64,000 nucleotides of DNA from contig NZ_CP088081.1 of assembly GCF_021049305.1 (NCBI RefSeq), positions 558,001 through 622,000 on the forward strand. Reading direction: 5' to 3'. Source of the DNA: Ideonella dechloratans. Lineage in GTDB: Bacteria > Pseudomonadota > Gammaproteobacteria > Burkholderiales > Burkholderiaceae_C. A program made the position numbers and the translations under genes. The notes under the pieces are model-generated. The model was not told where the DNA came from, made no database searches, and was given only the letters and a program-made list of their open reading frames with translations. Of the stretch, positions 56,750 to 64,000 are shown one piece after another (the stretch's first letter is position 1; each line of letters opens with the position of its first letter).

Positions 56750-57043
56750 TCAGAGGCGATCCACCTCCAGCCTACCGATGAACTCGCCCTTCACATAGAG
56801 GGCTCCCTCGGGGGCCCCGGCCTGGCCGTGGTACTCCACGAGCGGCAGGTCGGCGGGCGGGGGCAGCCCGCGGTGCTGGCGCGCGAGCGGGCGGGGGGCC
56901 ACCCCGCGGGCGGCACGGGCCAGGGCCAAGGCCAGGGTGCGCAGGCCACGGGCGACGAGGTGGCGCAGGCCACGGTCAGGTTGGGCCGCGCCCAGCAACT
57001 GCTCGGGCGTGGCGGCGCGAAGAAGGGTGCGATGCGGGAACAT
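56750..57043 (-). CDS. Small hypothetical protein (97 aa)
   Basis: 97 residues with a basic Ala/Leu/Arg-rich helix (LRHLVARGLRTLALALARAARG) and a short beta-like end (ALYVKGEFIGRLEVDRL). The end fits an MoaD/glutaredoxin-like YVKGEFIGG pattern by chance or descent (many monothiol glutaredoxins have LYVKGEFIGG); the N-terminal Cys motif is absent. Weak support. Confidence 0.4.
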   Translation of the reverse strand: MFPHRTLLRAATPEQLLGAAQPDRGLRHLVARGLRTLALALARAARGVAPRPLARQHRGLPPPADLPLVEYHGQAGAPEGALYVKGEFIGRLEVDRL

Positions 57044-57094
57044 GGGTCTCTCCAGGGGCGCGCACCGCTTCCTCGGTGCGCGCGAAAGGGGGGC

Positions 57095-57268
57095 TCAGGG
57101 GCTGTGGGGGTCGGGGCGGGCGTGGGCCAGCTCGCGGCGCAGGGTCTGGCGCTGCTGCTGTCGCAGGGCCTTGCCGGAGCGGCGGTGCGGGCCGGCCTGG
57201 CGCAGTCGTGCCGGGACGGCCACCGGATTGCGCGGGGTGCTCAGGGTCAGCTGGATCTTCAGGGTCAT
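57095..57268 (-). CDS. Small hypothetical basic protein (57 aa)
   Basis: From ATG 57268, preceded by GAGGAG with 5-nt spacing, one of the best ribosome binding sites in this region. MTLKIQLTLSTPRNPVAVPAR is followed by an Arg/Gln-rich tail (RRSGKALRQQQRQTLRREL). No family recognised; the ribosome binding site is the main reason to believe it. Confidence 0.5.
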   Translation of the reverse strand: MTLKIQLTLSTPRNPVAVPARLRQAGPHRRSGKALRQQQRQTLRRELAHARPDPHSP

Positions 57269-57705
57269 GTCATCTCCTCGGGCCGGATGTCGGCCATGCG
57301 GCGGCCTGCCTTGCAGGCGCCACGGGGGCGCCACAGGGCGGCAAGGGGTTCACACGGTGCCCGTGGCACGGCCTGCGGTCAGCAGGGTCCGCCAGACGGG
57401 GTCAAGGGGTCAGGAACTGGGAGAAGGCCCGCACCGGACGGGCCATCAGGGTGCAATGCATCTGTCGGTCCAGAGGGTGGCGGGGCCGGCCGGTACAGCG
57501 CAGGGGCCGGGGCGGGCGCGGGATTCGGCAGGCGAACCCACCGCGCGGCGCCAGGTTCAGGAGCGGCAGAACCTCGGCGCGTCCGCAAATGATAAACATT
57601 TGATTATCTTGCGCAAGTGTTTTTTATCTTTTGCGCAACGACAAGCGCGTCACCCCGCGCGGGCGGCGGCCTGCCCGCGCCCTGCGGCGCGCCTGGGGAG
57701 GGGCC
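57269..57705. other. Gene-poor 437-bp interval upstream of the small genes
   Basis: No convincing gene. GC-rich over most of its length, with one strikingly AT-rich patch (about 57588-57635) that holds the TTGCGCAA boxes listed separately. It is the upstream region of the small gene at 57095-57268. Confidence 0.5.
57609..57638. promoter_or_regulatory. Paired palindromic TTGCGCAA boxes in an AT-rich promoter-like patch
   Basis: TTGCGCAA at 57609-57616 and 57631-57638, 22 bp apart (two helical turns) with AT-rich sequence between. On the minus strand a promoter-like TTGCGC-16 bp-TATCAT overlaps the first box, pointing toward the small genes. It may be an operator, possibly for the XRE-like regulator encoded just beside it (57706-58287). 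Confidence 0.5.
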
Positions 57706-58287
57706 TCAGCGCTTGCCCTTGAGCGGGGCGACGCCGCGCTGGCTCAGGCGCCAGAGGTCGCTGTCGCTGGCCGGGGCAGGGGGCGGGACGGCGGCGGGAC
57801 GCAGCACGCCGGGCGCAGGCGCCACCGGGGGGGTTGCGGCCGGGGTGACGGGGGCGGCCGGCGCGGCGGGCACCAGCACCTCGCTGAGCAGGTCCAGCAG
57901 CCGGGTGCGGGCCCGCTGCGGGTGCCGGCGGTAGTAGGTCAGCACCAGGCCGACGATGAAACGTTCATCGTCGTCGCGTGGCAGCGGGGATTCGGCCTGC
58001 GCGTCGGCCGGGGCGCCGTTGCCGGTGCCGTGGGGCTCGTCCATCCAGCCGACGGGCTTGCGGCAGTTCTGCTCGAACTGGCGGGCCAGGCGCTCGCCGA
58101 TCTGGCGCGAGCGGCCCTTGATCTGGCTCCAGTAGCTGGGTTGGATCTGCAGCCGCTCGGCAAAGCGGCGCTCCAGGCCGCGCAGGGCGGCGGCATCGGC
58201 ATTCTTGACGGTGGCCTGCACGAACTCGTCGAACAACAGCAGGGCGTTGTCCAGACGGATCGCGGCCACGTCGCGGGGGGCTTCCAT
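57706..58287 (-). CDS. XRE/phage-repressor-like regulator (putative)
   Basis: 193 residues. The N-terminal 100 residues contain a helix-turn-helix-like stretch (FAERLQIQPSYWSQIKGRSRQIGERLARQFE) followed by KPVGWMDEPHG, which recalls lambda-cI-type proteins with a GWMD motif. A second charged region (DDDERFIVGLVLTYYRRHPQRARTRLLDLL) and a Pro/Ala-rich tail follow. It probably binds DNA. It is next to the TTGCGCAA boxes and could be autoregulatory. Confidence 0.55.
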   Translation of the reverse strand: MEAPRDVAAIRLDNALLLFDEFVQATVKNADAAALRGLERRFAERLQIQPSYWSQIKGRSRQIGERLARQFEQNCRKPVGWMDEPHGTGNGAPADAQAESPLPRDDDERFIVGLVLTYYRRHPQRARTRLLDLLSEVLVPAAPAAPVTPAATPPVAPAPGVLRPAAVPPPAPASDSDLWRLSQRGVAPLKGKR

Positions 58288-58355
58288 GGGCCGCGATGAT
58301 AAAGCCCCTTGCCCTGGCCGGACCGGGGCAAGGTCAAGCCGACGTCAGTGGCTGG

Positions 58356-58778
58356 TCAGTGGGCCGGCGCGGGCTGGCTGACGAAACCGATCTTGCCCAG
58401 GCCGGCGCGCGAGGCGTCGGCCAGCGTCTCGGCCACGGCGCGGTAGGCCGCGGCCTCGTCGGCCCGCAGGTGGATCTCGGGCTGCGGCTGGCGCTGGCCC
58501 TGGGCCTGCAGCCGGGCCTGGGCCTGTTCGCGGCTGACCTTCTCGCCGTTCCAGTAGCGCTGGCCCTGGGCGTCGATGGAGAAGTCGATCTTGTCGGCCA
58601 CCGGCGGCACGGGCTGGCTGCTGGCGCGCGGCAGGTCCAGCTTGACGGCGTGGGACAGCAGCGGCGCGGTGACGATGAAGATCACCAGCAGCACCAGCAT
58701 CACGTCGATCAGCGGGACCATGTTGATCTCCGCCACCGGGGCGGCGCCGCCCTTGCGGTCGAACGAGGCGAAAGCCAT
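58356..58778 (-). CDS. exbD: ExbD/TolR biopolymer transport protein
   Basis: 140 residues. N-terminal NMVPLIDVMLVLLVIFIVTAPLL carries the essential Asp of the proton path (LIDVMLVLLVIF). The periplasmic domain has VRADxx-like LRADEAAAYRAVAETL, typical of ExbD. With ExbB it uses the proton gradient to energise TonB. Follows exbB by 21 bp. Confidence 0.94.
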   Translation of the reverse strand: MAFASFDRKGGAAPVAEINMVPLIDVMLVLLVIFIVTAPLLSHAVKLDLPRASSQPVPPVADKIDFSIDAQGQRYWNGEKVSREQAQARLQAQGQRQPQPEIHLRADEAAAYRAVAETLADASRAGLGKIGFVSQPAPAH

Positions 58779-58799
58779 GTCGGTCTCCTCTGCGGGGGC

Positions 58800-59582
58800 T
58801 CAGGCCACGTGGCCGGCGGCCACCGGACGCAGCGCGGGCGGGGTCTGGCGGGCGGGCGACTGGGTGTCGGCCCCCAGGGCCTCGCCCATGGTCAGGAAGC
58901 TGTGCAGCTCGAAGGCGAAGGCATCGAGCCGGCCGGTCAGCACCCGGTTGCCGCGGGTGAAGGCGTTGTAGGCCACCACGGCGGGGATGGCCACGGCCAG
59001 GCCGATGCCGGTCATGATCAGGGCCTCGCCCACCGGGCCGGCCACCTGGTCCAGGCTGCCCGCGCCGCCGCTGCCGATGGCCAGCAGCGCGTGGTAGACG
59101 CCCCAGACCGTGCCGAAGAGGCCGACGAAGGGGGCGGTGGCGCCCACCGTGGCCAGCGTGGTCAGGCCGGCCTCCAGGCGGGTGGTCTCCTCGTCCAGCA
59201 CCTTCTTGATGGTGCGGGTGATGAACTCGCTGGCGCTGCCGGCCTCGGCCAGCTTGGCGGCGCCATGGCGGGCGTGGTGGGCCTGGGCATGCAGGGCATG
59301 GGCCGACAGGTGCGAGAAGGGATCGCGCGCGCCGTGGGTCTGCAGTTCGGCGCGCACCTCGTCGAGCGTGCTGGCGTTCCAGAACTGGTCCAGGAAGGCG
59401 CGACTGCGGCGGGCGCGCAGGGCCTGGGCCACGCCCTTGGCCACGATGATGGCCCAGGAGGCGATGGACATGCCCACCAGCAGCACCAGCAGGGTGTGGC
59501 CCACCGCATCGCTCTGGGCGATGAAGTGGCCGATGCCGGGGGCGGGCGGGGGCGTGACGACGGAGGCGGTGGTGGTGTCCAT
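58800..59582 (-). CDS. exbB: ExbB/TolQ biopolymer transport protein
   Basis: 260 residues. Three membrane segments (HTLLVLLVGMSIASWAIIVAKG; ATVGATAPFVGLFGTVWGVYHAL; AVAIPAVVAYNAF) with the MotA/TolQ/ExbB signature GLFGTVWG and IGLAVAIPAV. Partner of ExbD in the TonB motor. Lies between tonB and exbD in the usual order. Confidence 0.94.
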   Translation of the reverse strand: MDTTTASVVTPPPAPGIGHFIAQSDAVGHTLLVLLVGMSIASWAIIVAKGVAQALRARRSRAFLDQFWNASTLDEVRAELQTHGARDPFSHLSAHALHAQAHHARHGAAKLAEAGSASEFITRTIKKVLDEETTRLEAGLTTLATVGATAPFVGLFGTVWGVYHALLAIGSGGAGSLDQVAGPVGEALIMTGIGLAVAIPAVVAYNAFTRGNRVLTGRLDAFAFELHSFLTMGEALGADTQSPARQTPPALRPVAAGHVA

Positions 59583-59636
59583 GGCGGGTTCGGGAGAGAG
59601 TTGCTCAGGTTCGGGGAGGACGGAAACGGGGCGGGC

Positions 59637-60428
59637 TCAGCGCAGCTGGAAGGCCAGCGGTGCGATGGCCACCGCCTCGACGGCCTTGCCATCGACGCGG
59701 TAGGGCTGGAAGCGGGCGCCACGCATGGCGTCCAGCGCGGCCTGGTCCAGCCGGGGGTGGCCGCTGGACTGGTGCAGCGTCACCTCGCGCGGCAGGCCGT
59801 TCACGTCCACCACCACGCGGACCAGGGCGGTGCCGGTCTCGCCCAGGCGGCGTGCGGCGGCCGGGTACACCAGCCGAGGCATGGTGACGTAGCGCAGGGC
59901 GCTGGCGGGCAGGGCCACCGGGCCGGCGGGGGCGGCGGCCACCGGCGGGGCCGGGGGCGCGGGCGGGGCGGGCGCGGTCACCGGGGCGGGGGCGGGGGCG
60001 GCCGGCGCTTCGGCCACCGGGGTGGGGGCCGGGGCGGTGGTGGGCGTGGGCTGGGGCCGGGGGGCCGCTGTCACCAGCGGGGGCGTGGCGGGTGGGCGCG
60101 GGCTGGGGCGCGTCGATGGCGGCGGCGGCGCAACCGGGGCGGGGGCCGGCAGTGCGATCCACTGCACGGCGATCGGTGCCGGCTGCGAGGGGACTTCGGG
60201 GCGCGTCCCGATTTGCAGCAGGGCCCAGCCCGCGGCCAGGTGCACCAGCACGACGCTGCCGACCAGGGCGCGCCGGCTCCAGGGCCCCAGGTCCTCGACC
60301 GGGCCGTGCAGGCATTCCGGGGGCGGGGCCGGGACCGGCGTTGCGGGGGCGCGGGTGGCCTGCGCCGGGTGTGGCCGCGGGGGCCGCGCCGGCAGGCTGG
60401 GCAAGGAGGAGGAGGTCAGGGAAGACAT
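59637..60428 (-). CDS. tonB: TonB energy-transducing protein
   Basis: 263 residues from ATG 60428. One N-terminal membrane helix (ALVGSVVLVHLAAGWALLQ), a long Pro/Ala-rich periplasm-spanning linker, and a TonB C-terminal domain (MPRLVYPAAARRLGETGTALVRVVVDVNGLPREVTLHQSSGHPRLDQAAL). Couples ExbBD to outer-membrane receptors; no receptor gene lies in the window. The neighbouring oxidoreductases suggest iron or siderophore use. Confidence 0.93.
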   Translation of the reverse strand: MSSLTSSSLPSLPARPPRPHPAQATRAPATPVPAPPPECLHGPVEDLGPWSRRALVGSVVLVHLAAGWALLQIGTRPEVPSQPAPIAVQWIALPAPAPVAPPPPSTRPSPRPPATPPLVTAAPRPQPTPTTAPAPTPVAEAPAAPAPAPVTAPAPPAPPAPPVAAAPAGPVALPASALRYVTMPRLVYPAAARRLGETGTALVRVVVDVNGLPREVTLHQSSGHPRLDQAALDAMRGARFQPYRVDGKAVEAVAIAPLAFQLR

Positions 60429-60442
60429 GGTCGGGTCCGGGT

Positions 60443-61924
60443 TCAGTACACGTCGCGTCGCAGCCGGCCCTGCTGGCGCAGGGTCTGCAGGGTGGTCTCG
60501 CCCAGTGCCTCGGTCAGCACGGCATCGACGCCGCTGGCCATGCCCTGGCGGCTGCCGCACAGCAGGATCACGGCGCCAGCCTCGACCCAGTCGCGCAGGC
60601 GCGGGGCCTCGGCCGCCAGCCGCTGCTGCACATGGCGGTGGGGGCCGCCATCGCGCGAATAGACGCGGTCGGTGCGGCTGAGCACGCCGTTGGCCAGCCA
60701 ATGGGTGATCTCGGCATCGCACAGCGCGTCGTGGGCGGCCTGCCGCTCGCCCAGCAGCAGCCAGGCATGCAGGCCCTGGTGGACCAGGCGGCGACGGGGC
60801 GAGTCCGCCAGGGCCAAGCGGCGCTCGGCGGCCTGCAGATGGGCGCGCAGGCCGGCCAGGCCGGTGCCGTTGCCGATCAGCACCAGCGGGCGGTGGGCCA
60901 GCGCGGGCGGCAGGCGGAAGGCCGGGTTCGGCTGGATGCGCAGGGACAGGGCGCCGCCGATCGGGCAGTCCCCGGTCAGCCAGCCGGAGGCGGCCCCCAC
61001 GCTGCCATCCTCCCGCCGGTGGCGCCGCACCAGCAGCTGCAGGCCGCCGCCCGGCCCGGCTTCGGGCAGGCTGGCGATGGAGTAGCTGCGGGGCGTGCGG
61101 TCGGTGCCGGGCAGGCGCAGTTGCACCAGGTCGCCCGCCTCCCAGGCGGCGGGTGGGGGGCCGTCCAGGGGCGGCGCCATGTCGATCAGCCACACCGGCT
61201 CACCCAGGCTGCCCGGGTTCAGGTGGCGCCGCCCCAGCAGGATCCAGGGCTCGTAGGCCATGCCCGGCGCGCTCGTTTGTGCCGAAGACCGGCGCCGAGG
61301 CGCCGGTGTGGAGGGGGCGGCCGGGGGCAGGGTCGGGGTGAGGGCGCCCACCGCCGCCAGCCAGTGCTGAAGGGCCTGGGGATCGCCCCGGTCCATCAGC
61401 ACCGGCTCGAACAGGGGCTGGGCACCGCTGTCGTGCAGCCAGCGCTGCAACTGCTGGCCGAAGCCGCAGAAGTGGCGGTACTCGCGGTCGCCCAGGGCCA
61501 GCACGCCGCAGGGCAGGCCCGCCAGCTCGGCGGGGCGGTCCATCCAGCGGTCGACGAAGGGCTCGGCGTGGTCCGGGGCCTGGCCATCACCGGCGGTGCT
61601 GGCGACGAAGAACACCGGCTGGTGCTGGCGCAGCTGCGCAGGGTCCAATTGTTCCAGTGGCGCCACCCGGGCCGGCAGACCGCCGGATTCCAGCGTGCGG
61701 GCCGTGTCCCAGGCCAGGGCTTCGGCCGCGCCGGTCTGGCTGGCCCAGGTGACCAGGGCGACGGGGCCGGGCGCACCGGATGCCAGGACCGAGGCCTGTG
61801 GGGCGTGCTGGCGAAGGCGGTGGCGCCGCCATTGCCACAGGCACAGACCGATCCAGGCCAGCAGCAGGGCGGCGGCCTGGGCCAGGCGGTGGGGCGGCGT
61901 GTGGCTCAGGGTCAGGGCGTCCAT
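60443..61924 (-). CDS. Membrane-anchored sulfite-reductase-like flavoprotein (FMN/FAD/NADPH)
   Basis: 493 residues from ATG 61924. An N-terminal membrane helix (LAQAAALLLAWIGLCLW) is followed by a flavodoxin domain (VTWASQTGAAEALAW, STAGDGQAPDHAEPF, LALGDREYRHFCGFG), an FAD domain (RSYSIASLPE) and an NADPH domain (IGNGTGLAGLRAHL ... ILLCGSRQGMA). The layout is that of CysJ/P450-reductase proteins. In this operon type it is thought to reduce ferric siderophores or feed electrons to periplasmic/cytoplasmic acceptors. The P450 cluster 10 kb away is on another transcript, so a link is only a guess. Confidence 0.9.
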   Translation of the reverse strand: MDALTLSHTPPHRLAQAAALLLAWIGLCLWQWRRHRLRQHAPQASVLASGAPGPVALVTWASQTGAAEALAWDTARTLESGGLPARVAPLEQLDPAQLRQHQPVFFVASTAGDGQAPDHAEPFVDRWMDRPAELAGLPCGVLALGDREYRHFCGFGQQLQRWLHDSGAQPLFEPVLMDRGDPQALQHWLAAVGALTPTLPPAAPSTPAPRRRSSAQTSAPGMAYEPWILLGRRHLNPGSLGEPVWLIDMAPPLDGPPPAAWEAGDLVQLRLPGTDRTPRSYSIASLPEAGPGGGLQLLVRRHRREDGSVGAASGWLTGDCPIGGALSLRIQPNPAFRLPPALAHRPLVLIGNGTGLAGLRAHLQAAERRLALADSPRRRLVHQGLHAWLLLGERQAAHDALCDAEITHWLANGVLSRTDRVYSRDGGPHRHVQQRLAAEAPRLRDWVEAGAVILLCGSRQGMASGVDAVLTEALGETTLQTLRQQGRLRRDVY

Positions 61925-61932
61925 GGGCGTTC

Positions 61933-62958
61933 TCAGGCCAGCAGCGCGCGCAGGGCGGGGCTGAGGGTTTCGCGCCAGCCGGCCTGGGCCGGTGTGGGAC
62001 GCTCGATCCAGAGGGCGGGCAGGTCTTCGGCTTCGGCCAGGGCCAGGCCTTCGACCGGCCCCAGCACCATCAGGGCGGTGGCCCAGGCGTCGGCCCACAT
62101 GGCGCTGGGGTGCAGCACGGTGACCGAGGCCACCGCGTGGGCCACCGGCGCACCGGTGCGCGGGTCCAGGGTGTGGCTCAGGCGCTGACCCTGGGCGCCC
62201 AGGCGCCAGCGCCGGTAGTCGCCCGAGGTGGCCACCGCCAGCCCATGCAGGGCAACGCGCGTGGGGGGCAGCGGGCAGGCGGGGTCGGGCATTTCCAGGT
62301 CCACCCACCAGGGCTGGCCGCTGGGCTTGAGCCCTTGGCCGCTGAGCTCGCCGCCGATGTCCACCAGGTGGTGGGGCAGGCCGCTGTCGCGCAGCACCGC
62401 GCTCACCCGGTCCACCGCGTGGCCCTTGGCGATGGCCGAGAGATCCAGCCGCAGGCCGCCGGGCTGGGTCAGGCGGTGCGTGGCCGGCGCCCAGCCCAGC
62501 CGTGCCCAGCCGGGGGTTGCCGCAGTGTCGGTCTCGGGCCCGGCCAGCTCGGCTGGGCCGAAGCCCCAGCGTCCCACCGCAGCGCCCACGGTGGGGTCGA
62601 AGGCGCCGGCGCTGCGCCGGGCCACCTGCAGCGCGGTGTCGATCACCAGGGCGAAGCCGTCTGGCAGCACCAGGCTTTCACCGGCGGGCAGACGGTTGAA
62701 GCGGCTGATCAGGGCGTCGGGCTCCCAGGTGCTCATCTGGACGACCACGTCGTCCAGCACGGCCTGGATGGCGCGGCGCAGCGGCCGCTCGGGCAGGCCG
62801 GCGCCGGCCCAGAGCTGGACGGACCAGGAGGTGCCCATGGTGTCCCCGCCCAGGGTGTGCAGCACCTGGCCCCAGGGCGCGGGCGGGCCGGACAGCTCGG
62901 CAGGGATCAGCACACGGGCCTGGGCCCGTGGCGCGGTGGGAAGGGCGGGGGCGAACAT
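61933..62958 (-). CDS. apbE: FAD:protein FMN transferase (ApbE family)
   Basis: 341 residues. TMGTSWSVQL, LDLSAIAKGHAVDRVSAVL, LVDIGGELSGQG and TLDPRTGAPV are the ApbE signatures, including residues that bind Mg and FAD. It attaches FMN covalently to a Ser/Thr of target proteins, commonly in periplasmic redox systems. No clear signal peptide in the called start. It is followed within 10 bp by the flavoprotein gene. Confidence 0.93.
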   Translation of the reverse strand: MFAPALPTAPRAQARVLIPAELSGPPAPWGQVLHTLGGDTMGTSWSVQLWAGAGLPERPLRRAIQAVLDDVVVQMSTWEPDALISRFNRLPAGESLVLPDGFALVIDTALQVARRSAGAFDPTVGAAVGRWGFGPAELAGPETDTAATPGWARLGWAPATHRLTQPGGLRLDLSAIAKGHAVDRVSAVLRDSGLPHHLVDIGGELSGQGLKPSGQPWWVDLEMPDPACPLPPTRVALHGLAVATSGDYRRWRLGAQGQRLSHTLDPRTGAPVAHAVASVTVLHPSAMWADAWATALMVLGPVEGLALAEAEDLPALWIERPTPAQAGWRETLSPALRALLA

Positions 62959-62973
62959 CGGTCGGCCCGGGTC

Positions 62974-63843
62974 TCAGCGCGGCAGCACCTCGAAGGTGGC
63001 GCTCAGGCTGGCGCGCTCCAGGGGCTTGTCTCGGGTGCCGCCCATGGCCATGGGGCCGCCGGGCCCGCCTTGCGGTGCCGGGGCCGCGGCGGGGCGGTCG
63101 CCGTGGCTGACGCCCAGCCAGTAGCGGCCCGGGGCGGCCCAGCTCACGCTGAACTGGCCCTGGGCATCGGTGCTCAGCGTCTGTTCGCCGCGGTCGTAGC
63201 GGTAGCGGTTGCCTTCGCGCACCAGGGACAGCTTCTCGCCGGCCAGCGGCTGGCCGTTGAGCAGCAGGGTGAAGCGTGTGCGGTCGCCATCGCTGAGGTC
63301 GTTCACCGCGTCCAGCGGCAGGACTTCCAGGCCGCGACCTTCGGGGGCGAAGGCGGGCACGGTGGCCTTTTCCCGGCTGACGAAGGTCTGCTGGCGGGCC
63401 AGGGTGTGCACCAGCCCCAGCAGCTTGGCGTCGGCCGGCACCTTCTGGGCGAATTCGGCCGGGGTGCCGCGGAAGCGCTGGGGCTTGCCCTCGGCGTCCT
63501 GGTAGCTGGCCATCAGGCTCTCGCTGAGGTTGCTGATGCGGTAGCTGCCTTCGGCCGGCAGCTCGATCACCACGCTGCTGAGCAGGGCGGTTGCGCTGCG
63601 CTCACCGGCCGGCAGGGGCTTGCCGTCGGGGCCGGTCACCCGCAGTTCACCCCAGGCCAGCGGGCGCTCGGCGATGAACAGGTCGGTGGAGACCGAGGCG
63701 TCGACCACGACGCTCTGGTTGCGGCCGGTCACCAGGGTGGACGAGGGCAGCACCCAGGTGTCGTGGGCCCAGGCGAAAAGAGGCAGGGCGGTGGCCAGGG
63801 CCAGCGCAATGGGGTGGGGGCGGAGCAGGGTCATGGTGGACAT
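62974..63843 (-). CDS. DUF4198-family periplasmic protein
   Basis: 289 residues with a signal peptide (LALATALPLFAWAHD, cleaved after AWA). Starts mature at HDTWVLPSSTLV. The C-terminal beta-sandwich (GEQTLSTDAQGQFSVSWAAPGRYWLGVSHG) is typical of DUF4198, found near nickel/iron/TonB systems. Likely a periplasmic carrier or metal-binding accessory. In the same operon as ApbE and DUF2271, an arrangement recurrent in betaproteobacteria. Confidence 0.9.
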   Translation of the reverse strand: MSTMTLLRPHPIALALATALPLFAWAHDTWVLPSSTLVTGRNQSVVVDASVSTDLFIAERPLAWGELRVTGPDGKPLPAGERSATALLSSVVIELPAEGSYRISNLSESLMASYQDAEGKPQRFRGTPAEFAQKVPADAKLLGLVHTLARQQTFVSREKATVPAFAPEGRGLEVLPLDAVNDLSDGDRTRFTLLLNGQPLAGEKLSLVREGNRYRYDRGEQTLSTDAQGQFSVSWAAPGRYWLGVSHGDRPAAAPAPQGGPGGPMAMGGTRDKPLERASLSATFEVLPR

Positions 63844-63861
63844 CCTGTACAGGGGCGTGGA

Positions 63862-64000
63862 TCAGGGGGTGGCCTTGAGCTGCAGGGCGCCCAGTTCATG
63901 GGTGCCCTGGGCCTGGGCCTGCTGGGCGGCCTGGATGGGCCAGGTCAGCGGCAGGCGCTGCACCTCGCGGCCGCCGCCTTCGCGGGCGGCTTCCACCACC
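63862..64000 (-). CDS. DUF2271-family periplasmic protein, C-terminal part (5' end outside the window)
   Basis: The last 45 residues of a protein ending VVEAAREGGGREVQRLP...LQLKATP. The motif E-A-A-R-E-G-G-G-R-E matches the DUF2271 family, which commonly sits with DUF4198, ApbE and a flavoprotein. Its N-terminal part is beyond position 64000. Probably the first visible gene of this operon; 18 bp before the DUF4198 gene. Confidence 0.8.
   Translation of the reverse strand, partial: VVEAAREGGGREVQRLPLTWPIQAAQQAQAQGTHELGALQLKATP

Noticed and set aside
50366..62188. Long antisense frames at 50366-52072, 52694-54235, 58296-60662 and 60092-62188
   Set aside because: Opposite acyl-CoA ligase, GMC, TonB/ExbBD and flavoprotein genes, all with intact motifs. 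The shadow products are repetitive and compositionally biased.

Overview
The window looks like a chromosomal segment of a high-GC betaproteobacterium of the order Burkholderiales, probably near the Rubrivivax/Leptothrix/Ideonella group. The basis is the general character of the 16S rRNA, the Ile-GAT/Ala-TGC pair in each rRNA spacer, and proteins such as a regulatory PTS with a mannose-type EIIA and a TonB/ExbBD/ApbE/flavoprotein set. No alignment was run, so the genus is inference.

Layout. (1) 1-8333, minus strand: a tightly overlapping operon for a hybrid type II secretion/type IV pilus machine (gspG, gspF, gspE, pilM-, pilN-, pilO- and pilP/gspC-like genes, and a secretin running off the left edge). 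(2) 8593-16452, plus strand: a divergently oriented, exported RHS/YD-repeat protein gene with a variable, toxin-like C-terminal tip and a small downstream gene that may encode immunity. The rhs gene is split by an IS21-family element (11193-13848) with a 7-bp target duplication; removing the element restores one reading frame of about 1,606 codons. (3) 16588-20498: an IS3-family element on the minus strand, itself split by a second, different IS21-family element (17162-19828, 5-bp target duplication). (4) 20676-26908: a ZIP metal transporter, a TlpA-like lipoprotein, a degenerate kinase/receiver protein, then EIIA(Man), HPr and Enzyme I of the PTS, with an acyltransferase gene inverted between ptsH and ptsI.

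(5) 26901-43801: three complete rRNA operons (16S - tRNA-Ile - tRNA-Ala - 23S - 5S) in direct tandem with no protein genes between them. Operons 1 and 2 and the 5' part of operon 3 repeat with a 5,593-bp period; operon 3 has its own 16S-23S spacer and its own terminator.

(6) 43834-55299: a lipid- or secondary-metabolism-like cluster. The minus-strand arm has an acyl-CoA ligase, a metallo-beta-lactamase-fold hydrolase, two paralogous membrane alpha/beta-hydrolase-like proteins flanking a cytochrome P450 and a small membrane protein, and a GT1-type glycosyltransferase. The divergent plus-strand arm has a twin-arginine small subunit, a GMC oxidoreductase and a lipase-like hydrolase. Nearly every junction is a 4-bp ATGA overlap. 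The set could activate, hydroxylate/oxidise and glycosylate a lipid; the product is unknown. (7) 55096-58287: a membrane protein, an HDOD protein, two very small genes, and an XRE-like regulator. (8) 58356-64000, minus strand: an iron-acquisition operon (DUF2271, DUF4198, ApbE, a sulfite-reductase-like flavoprotein, TonB, ExbB, ExbD), probably for TonB-dependent uptake and reductive release of iron.

Most of the window is dense, high-GC coding sequence. The rRNA array and the transposon nest are the structurally unusual parts; the P450/glycosyltransferase cluster and the split rhs-toxin locus are the most promising functionally.
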